Source: an uncultured bacterium
GTDB taxonomy: Bacteria; Planctomycetota; GCA-002687715
Direction of reading: 5' to 3'
Assembly: GCA_902826835.1 (NCBI GenBank)
Contig: CADEGH010000001.1
Coordinates: forward strand, 1 to 64,000
DNA length: 64,000 nt
A program made the position numbers and the translations under genes. This document shows positions 60,201-64,000 of the stretch, piece after piece. Positions within the stretch are counted from its first letter, which is position 1; each line of letters starts with the position of its first letter. The notes beneath the pieces are model-generated. The model was not told the origin of the DNA. It made no database searches and saw only the letters and a list, made by a program, of their open reading frames with translations.

Positions 60201-60922
60201 TTCGTCTCCTCGGGCAGAAGCCCCCCAAACCTCCGGGACCTCCGTCGAAAGGCCGTGACCGCTGCCTCCAACTGGGGTTTGCGAAAGTCCGGCCAGCAAG
60301 TTTCCGTCACCCAGATCTCCGCGTAGGAAACCTGCCACAAAAGGAAGTTGCTGATGCGCACTTCCCCGGCCGTCCGGATCAGGAGATCCACGTCCGGCAT
60401 CTTGGGCTGGTAGAGACGCGCGGCCAATGCCGCTTCGTCGACCGCTTCGAGGTCAAGCTTTCCGCTCTTCACCGACCGGGCGATTTCCTTCGCCGCATCC
60501 GCCAACTCCGAGCGTCCCCCGTAATTGAGCGCGAGGCAAAGCGTCATGCCGGAGTTGCCCGCGGTCATCGCCTCGGTTTCGCGGATCGTCCGAACCACCT
60601 TGTCGGGCAGTTCATCGAGGCGGCCGGCGGTTTCGAGCCGGACGCGGTTCTCCATCAGGGTCGGCCGCTCGTCGATCATGAAGCGACGCAGGAGAGCCAT
60701 CAGCGTGCGGACCTCGGTGGCCGGACGCGCCCGGTAGTTTTCAGTCGAAAGCGCATACAGCGTCAGCCACGGCAGGCCCGCCCGCGCACACTCGGTGACG
60801 CAGTTCCGAACGGAATCGACCCCCGCTCGATGCCCACGAGTGCGGCGCCAACCGCGGGACTTTGCCCAGCGGCCGTTTCCGTCCATGATGATGGCGAGGT
60901 GGCGGAGGTCCGAGAGGTCCAT
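60197..60922 (-). CDS. uppS: Undecaprenyl pyrophosphate synthase
   Basis: 241 residues, standard length. LAIIMDGNGRWAKSRGWRRT holds the catalytic Asp and the pyrophosphate site; LTLYALSTENYRARP; CLALNYGGRSELADA; DVDLLIRTAGEVRISNFLLW. It makes C55-PP, the lipid carrier for peptidoglycan and surface glycans, from farnesyl-PP and isopentenyl-PP. It starts 6 bases after purA and overlaps cdsA by 4. Confidence 0.96.
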   Translation of the reverse strand: MDLSDLRHLAIIMDGNGRWAKSRGWRRTRGHRAGVDSVRNCVTECARAGLPWLTLYALSTENYRARPATEVRTLMALLRRFMIDERPTLMENRVRLETAGRLDELPDKVVRTIRETEAMTAGNSGMTLCLALNYGGRSELADAAKEIARSVKSGKLDLEAVDEAALAARLYQPKMPDVDLLIRTAGEVRISNFLLWQVSYAEIWVTETCWPDFRKPQLEAAVTAFRRRSRRFGGLLPEETK

Positions 60923-60928
60923 GTTGGG

Positions 60929-62200
60929 TCAGGACCGGAAAATGGTTTGTGAGCGTTCGGGCCCGACCGAGACCACCGAGACACGCGCCCGCGTCTCGTC
61001 CTCGATCAACGCCACGAGGTCACGGAGGACTCGAGGCAACTCGGTCTCCGTGGAACCGCGTCCCACGAAGTCTTCGATGGGACCCAGTTCCCGCAGTACG
61101 GGTTCGACTCTCCCGAGGGCCTCGCCCGCGGGAAAGTCGCGGTGCACCTGACCGTCGATCCGGTAGTGAGTCACGACCGAAATGGGGCCGAGCCCGACCA
61201 AGACGTCGGACTTCATGAGGGCAATTTCGTCGACTCCGTTCGTCAGGACTGCATAACGCAGGGCCACGAGGTCGAGCCATCCGCAGCGGCGAGGCCGACC
61301 GGTGGTGGCGCCGAACTCGCGGCCCCGCTCTCGGAGCGCGGATTCAAGCGGACCCTGCAACTCGGAGGGAAATGGCCCCGCCCCGACGCGGGTGCAATAG
61401 GCCTTCGAGACTCCGAGCACCCGATCGAGCGCCCGCGGCGGGAGCCCCGACCCCGCGAGCAGGCCTCCGACGTGGCAGTTGCTCGAGGTCACGAAGGGAT
61501 AAGTACCCAAGTCGACATCCAGCAACGCTCCCTGCGCGCCCTCGAGCAGGATGTGCCGGTCGGCCGCGTGGGCTTGCAGCAAGAAGGCCACCGTGTCCGT
61601 GATGAGCGGTCGCAGGTCATCCAGAGTTTGGAGAGCCTCGTCCGCCACGGCTTCGGGATCGACTGGAGCATGTCCCAGCGCGGCCAGGAGGCGGTTTCGA
61701 AGCCCTCCCTCTTCCCGCACCCGCGCGCGGAACTGGTCGGGACGCAAGAGATCGCCCACGCGAATGCCCGAGCGCGATGCTTTGTCGCTGTAGGTGGGGC
61801 CGATGCCCCGCTTCGTGGTGCCGAGAGCTTGGGCTCCCCTGGCGACTTCGAGGGCAACGTCCAGAGCCTTGTGCCATCCGAGCACGAGGTGTGCGCGGTC
61901 CGAGAGCAAGAGCCGATTGCGAACCGCCACCCCCGCGGCCTCGAGATTCTTGATCTCTTTCACGAGTTGGACGGGATCCACGACCACGCCATTGCCGATC
62001 ACGCCGACCGAACGGGGCTCGATGACTCCGCTCGGCACGAGATGGAGGATGTGGGTCTTGTCGCCCACCTTCACAGTGTGCCCGGCGTTGGCGCCACCCT
62101 GGGCCCGAACGATGATCTCGACCGAACGGCTGAGCACGTCGACGATCTTGCCTTTGCCTTCGTCGCCCCACTGCAACCCTACGAGCGCACTGACGCTCAT
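60929..62200 (-). CDS. purA: Adenylosuccinate synthetase
   Basis: 423 residues. Begins with VGLQWGDEGKGKIVDVL, the GTP/IMP-site loop; ANAGHTVKVGDKTHIL, GTTKRGIGPTYSDKASRSGI, HILLEGAQGALLDVDLGTYP and EFGATTGRPRRCGWLDLVAL are all typical. It converts IMP and Asp with GTP to adenylosuccinate, the first step to AMP. It overlaps carA by 4 bases, an uncommon purine/pyrimidine pairing. Confidence 0.97.
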   Translation of the reverse strand: MSVSALVGLQWGDEGKGKIVDVLSRSVEIIVRAQGGANAGHTVKVGDKTHILHLVPSGVIEPRSVGVIGNGVVVDPVQLVKEIKNLEAAGVAVRNRLLLSDRAHLVLGWHKALDVALEVARGAQALGTTKRGIGPTYSDKASRSGIRVGDLLRPDQFRARVREEGGLRNRLLAALGHAPVDPEAVADEALQTLDDLRPLITDTVAFLLQAHAADRHILLEGAQGALLDVDLGTYPFVTSSNCHVGGLLAGSGLPPRALDRVLGVSKAYCTRVGAGPFPSELQGPLESALRERGREFGATTGRPRRCGWLDLVALRYAVLTNGVDEIALMKSDVLVGLGPISVVTHYRIDGQVHRDFPAGEALGRVEPVLRELGPIEDFVGRGSTETELPRVLRDLVALIEDETRARVSVVSVGPERSQTIFRS

Positions 62201-63339
62201 GACGACACTCCGTCGACCAAGTCGCGAAAGCGGCGAAACAGGTAGAGCGAATCGTGCGGGCCCGGGGCCGCTTCGGGGTGATACTGAACACTCATCGCGC
62301 GCCGCCCGGGCAGGTCGAGTCCCTCTACGGTTCCGTCGTTGAGATTGAGGTGTGTGACACGACCGCCGCGCGCCGCCACTGAATTCGCTTCCACGGCAAA
62401 CCCGTGGTTTTGGGCAGTGATTTCGACCTTCCCGGTCAAAAGATCCTTGACGGGTTGGTTACCCCCGTGATGACCGAATTTCAGTTTGAAGATTTCCGCA
62501 CCGATGGCGGCGCCTAGGATCTGATGCCCGAGGCAAATGCCGAATACCGGCACGCGATCGAGCACCCCGCGAGCCGCCTCCACCGCGTATTTCAGAACCC
62601 GGGGATCCCCGGGCCCGTTGCTCAAAACGACCCCGGCGGGAGTCTCTCTAAGAATCTCGGCGGCAGTAGCCTGCGCCGGCAACACGATCACTTCGAAGTT
62701 GGCGGCTACGAGTGAACGAAAGATATTCGCCTTGGCGCCGTAGTCGATCACCACCACCCGCCGACGCGGCCGAGTCTCGAACCCACTCGAGATTTCGGGA
62801 GTGTAGTTCTTGGGGGGAGCTTCCTCCCATTGGATGCGGCGGCCTCGGGTCACTTCCAACACGAGGTCGCGGCCCTCGAGATCAGGCACGTCCTCCAATG
62901 CGGCCCGCAGTTGTTCGGGTTCTTGGTGCTCGGTGGTGAGCAACCCTTTCATGGACCCGTCCCGCCGCAACTTGCGGGTCAAGGCGCGCGTGTCGATGCC
63001 CTCGATCGCCACGATCCCGTTTCGGCGCAAATAAGCCGGGAGCTCTTCAGTGCTCCGGAAGTTGCTCGTGACCGGCGTGAGTTCCCGAACGATGAAGCCG
63101 GAGAGGTGGGGGCGCTCCGATTCCTCGTCCTCGCGATTGGTTCCGTAGTTGCCGATCAAGGGCGCCGTCATGCAGACGATCTGGCCCTTGTAACTCGGGT
63201 CGGAAATGACCTCTTGGTACCCGCAGAGACTCGTGTTGAACACGACCTCTCCCCCGGCGGTTCCCGAGGCACCAAGGCTCCTACCTGCGAAGATGGTGCC
63301 ATCCGCCAAGATCAACCGTGCCTCGGAATCCAAGGTCAT
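62197..63339 (-). CDS. carA: Carbamoyl-phosphate synthase small subunit
   Basis: 380 residues from ATG 63339, which overlaps the larB stop by 4 bases. The N-terminal domain has LILADGTIFAGRSLGA and VVFNTSLCGYQEVISDPSYK. The class I glutaminase triad is present: Cys in VFGICLGHQILG, His and Glu in SVQYHPEAAPGPHDS. It releases ammonia from glutamine for carbamoyl-phosphate made by CarB (not in the window), feeding arginine and pyrimidine synthesis. Confidence 0.97.
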   Translation of the reverse strand: MTLDSEARLILADGTIFAGRSLGASGTAGGEVVFNTSLCGYQEVISDPSYKGQIVCMTAPLIGNYGTNREDEESERPHLSGFIVRELTPVTSNFRSTEELPAYLRRNGIVAIEGIDTRALTRKLRRDGSMKGLLTTEHQEPEQLRAALEDVPDLEGRDLVLEVTRGRRIQWEEAPPKNYTPEISSGFETRPRRRVVVIDYGAKANIFRSLVAANFEVIVLPAQATAAEILRETPAGVVLSNGPGDPRVLKYAVEAARGVLDRVPVFGICLGHQILGAAIGAEIFKLKFGHHGGNQPVKDLLTGKVEITAQNHGFAVEANSVAARGGRVTHLNLNDGTVEGLDLPGRRAMSVQYHPEAAPGPHDSLYLFRRFRDLVDGVSS

Positions 63340-64000
63340 GACACACCTCCGCCCACCGACTGCCGGTTGATCGTGGCCGCCGCGAACCCGGCCCCAAATC
63401 CGTTGTCGATGTTGACTACGGTCACCCCTGCCGCGCAGGAGTTCAGCATTCCCAAAAGAGCGGCAAGCCCCGAGAAAGAGGCTCCGTATCCGACGCTGGT
63501 CGGAACCGCGATCACCGGGCGATCGGTCAGGCCCGCCACTACGCTCGGAAGCGCGCCTTCCATCCCCGCCACGACCACGAGGGCGTTGGCACCTCGGATC
63601 AGATCCATGGCCGCGGCCAATCGATGCAGGCCCGCGACGCCGACGTCGAAACAAGTCTCGACGTGGGCCCCGAGGGCGCTTGCGGTGAGGAGGGCTTCCT
63701 CCGCGACTCCGAAGTCCGAGGTCCCCGCGGCCAGGATTCCGACTCGACCCGTCGCGGGGCGTGGCTCGCGGTCCAGAGTGGCGACCCGGCCCCTCGGGTG
63801 CCACCTGAGGTCGGGCGCCGCGCGCCGGGCGGCCTCCGCCTGCGCGGACGTGAGCCGCGTCAGCAGGATCCGCGGCGAGTGGCTCAAGATCGTGCGCGTG
63901 AGCGTTTCGATTTCTTCCTCGGACTTCCCGGGGCCAAACACCACCTCCGGGAAGCCGGTGCGCAGCCCGCGGTGGCGATCGACCCGCGCGAAGCCCAAAT
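63336..64000 (-). CDS. larB: LarB-type nickel-pincer cofactor biosynthesis protein (5' end beyond window)
   Basis: Partial: the frame runs off the right edge, and the ~221 residues seen are shorter than the usual ~250. DRHRGLRTGFPEVVFGPGKS near the start and a PurE/AIR-carboxylase-like core (ILAAGTSDFGVAEEALLTAS, DVGVAGLHRLAAAM, LVVVAGMEGALPSVVAGLTD, AVPTSVGYGASFSGLAALLG, TVVNIDNGFGAGFAA) match LarB. LarB carboxylates nicotinate adenine dinucleotide to start the Ni-pincer cofactor of lactate-racemase-like enzymes. LarC and LarE are not in view. It is the first visible gene of the carA-purA-uppS-cdsA run. Confidence 0.9.
   Translation of the reverse strand, partial: LGFARVDRHRGLRTGFPEVVFGPGKSEEEIETLTRTILSHSPRILLTRLTSAQAEAARRAAPDLRWHPRGRVATLDREPRPATGRVGILAAGTSDFGVAEEALLTASALGAHVETCFDVGVAGLHRLAAAMDLIRGANALVVVAGMEGALPSVVAGLTDRPVIAVPTSVGYGASFSGLAALLGMLNSCAAGVTVVNIDNGFGAGFAAATINRQSVGGGVS

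Overview
The window reads as a GC-rich, Gram-negative bacterial chromosome. Evidence for an outer membrane is kdsA (Kdo synthesis), a lipid-A-type glycosyltransferase set and many predicted exported proteins. The mix of a Ser/Thr kinase, a PP2C phosphatase, an FGE-like secreted protein, an ECF sigma/anti-sigma pair and a permease-CPBP fusion resembles Planctomycetota or a related lineage. That placement is inference; there is no rRNA in the window. Genes are packed tightly and 4-bp ATGA or GTGA start/stop overlaps are the rule, which fixes many start codons.

Layout. 1-2.7 kb: a membrane protein fragment, a decayed IS256-family element (terminal inverted repeats, one nonsense codon, one frameshift) and tRNA-Arg(ACG). 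2.7-20 kb: one long minus-strand transcription unit. From its promoter near 20.03 kb it runs through eight exported amidohydrolase-fold genes joined mostly by 4-bp overlaps, then an ArnT-like glycosyltransferase, a GT2 and a tandem LAB_N protein, and last a GH5-like hydrolase. Only one of the eight amidohydrolase-fold proteins keeps the HxH metal motif, so most look like catalytically altered paralogues. 20.1-21.6 kb: a divergent ECF sigma factor and a membrane anti-sigma factor that carries a His/Asp cluster and a CxxCH motif. 21.6-27.9 kb: three radical SAM proteins, a hexapeptide acyltransferase, a methyltransferase and a divergent GT1, probably for a surface or secondary glycoconjugate. 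27.9-36.1 kb: two ABC-2 export systems, an intact YtcJ-like amidohydrolase and a PP2C phosphatase.

36.3-42.7 kb: two GT2 enzymes, a divergent NAD-dependent epimerase/reductase, a serine-palmitoyltransferase-like PLP enzyme, a GNAT-like acyltransferase and an AUR1-like PAP2 protein. Together these look like a bacterial ceramide/sphingolipid locus. 42.7-48.4 kb: rluD-prkA-DUF444-spoVR as one coupled unit ending at a strong hairpin. 48.4-50.9 kb: a promoter with a long structured leader and an exported FGE-like protein without catalytic cysteines. 51-56.5 kb: valS, a lipid kinase, kdsA and an esterase. 56.6-64 kb: a minus-strand housekeeping run in the order larB, carA, purA, uppS, cdsA, phoH, ybeY and a Ser/Thr kinase.

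The best candidate for something undescribed is the eight-gene amidohydrolase-fold array with its divergent sigma/anti-sigma pair and the glycosyltransferases at its 3' end. The sphingolipid-like locus is second.
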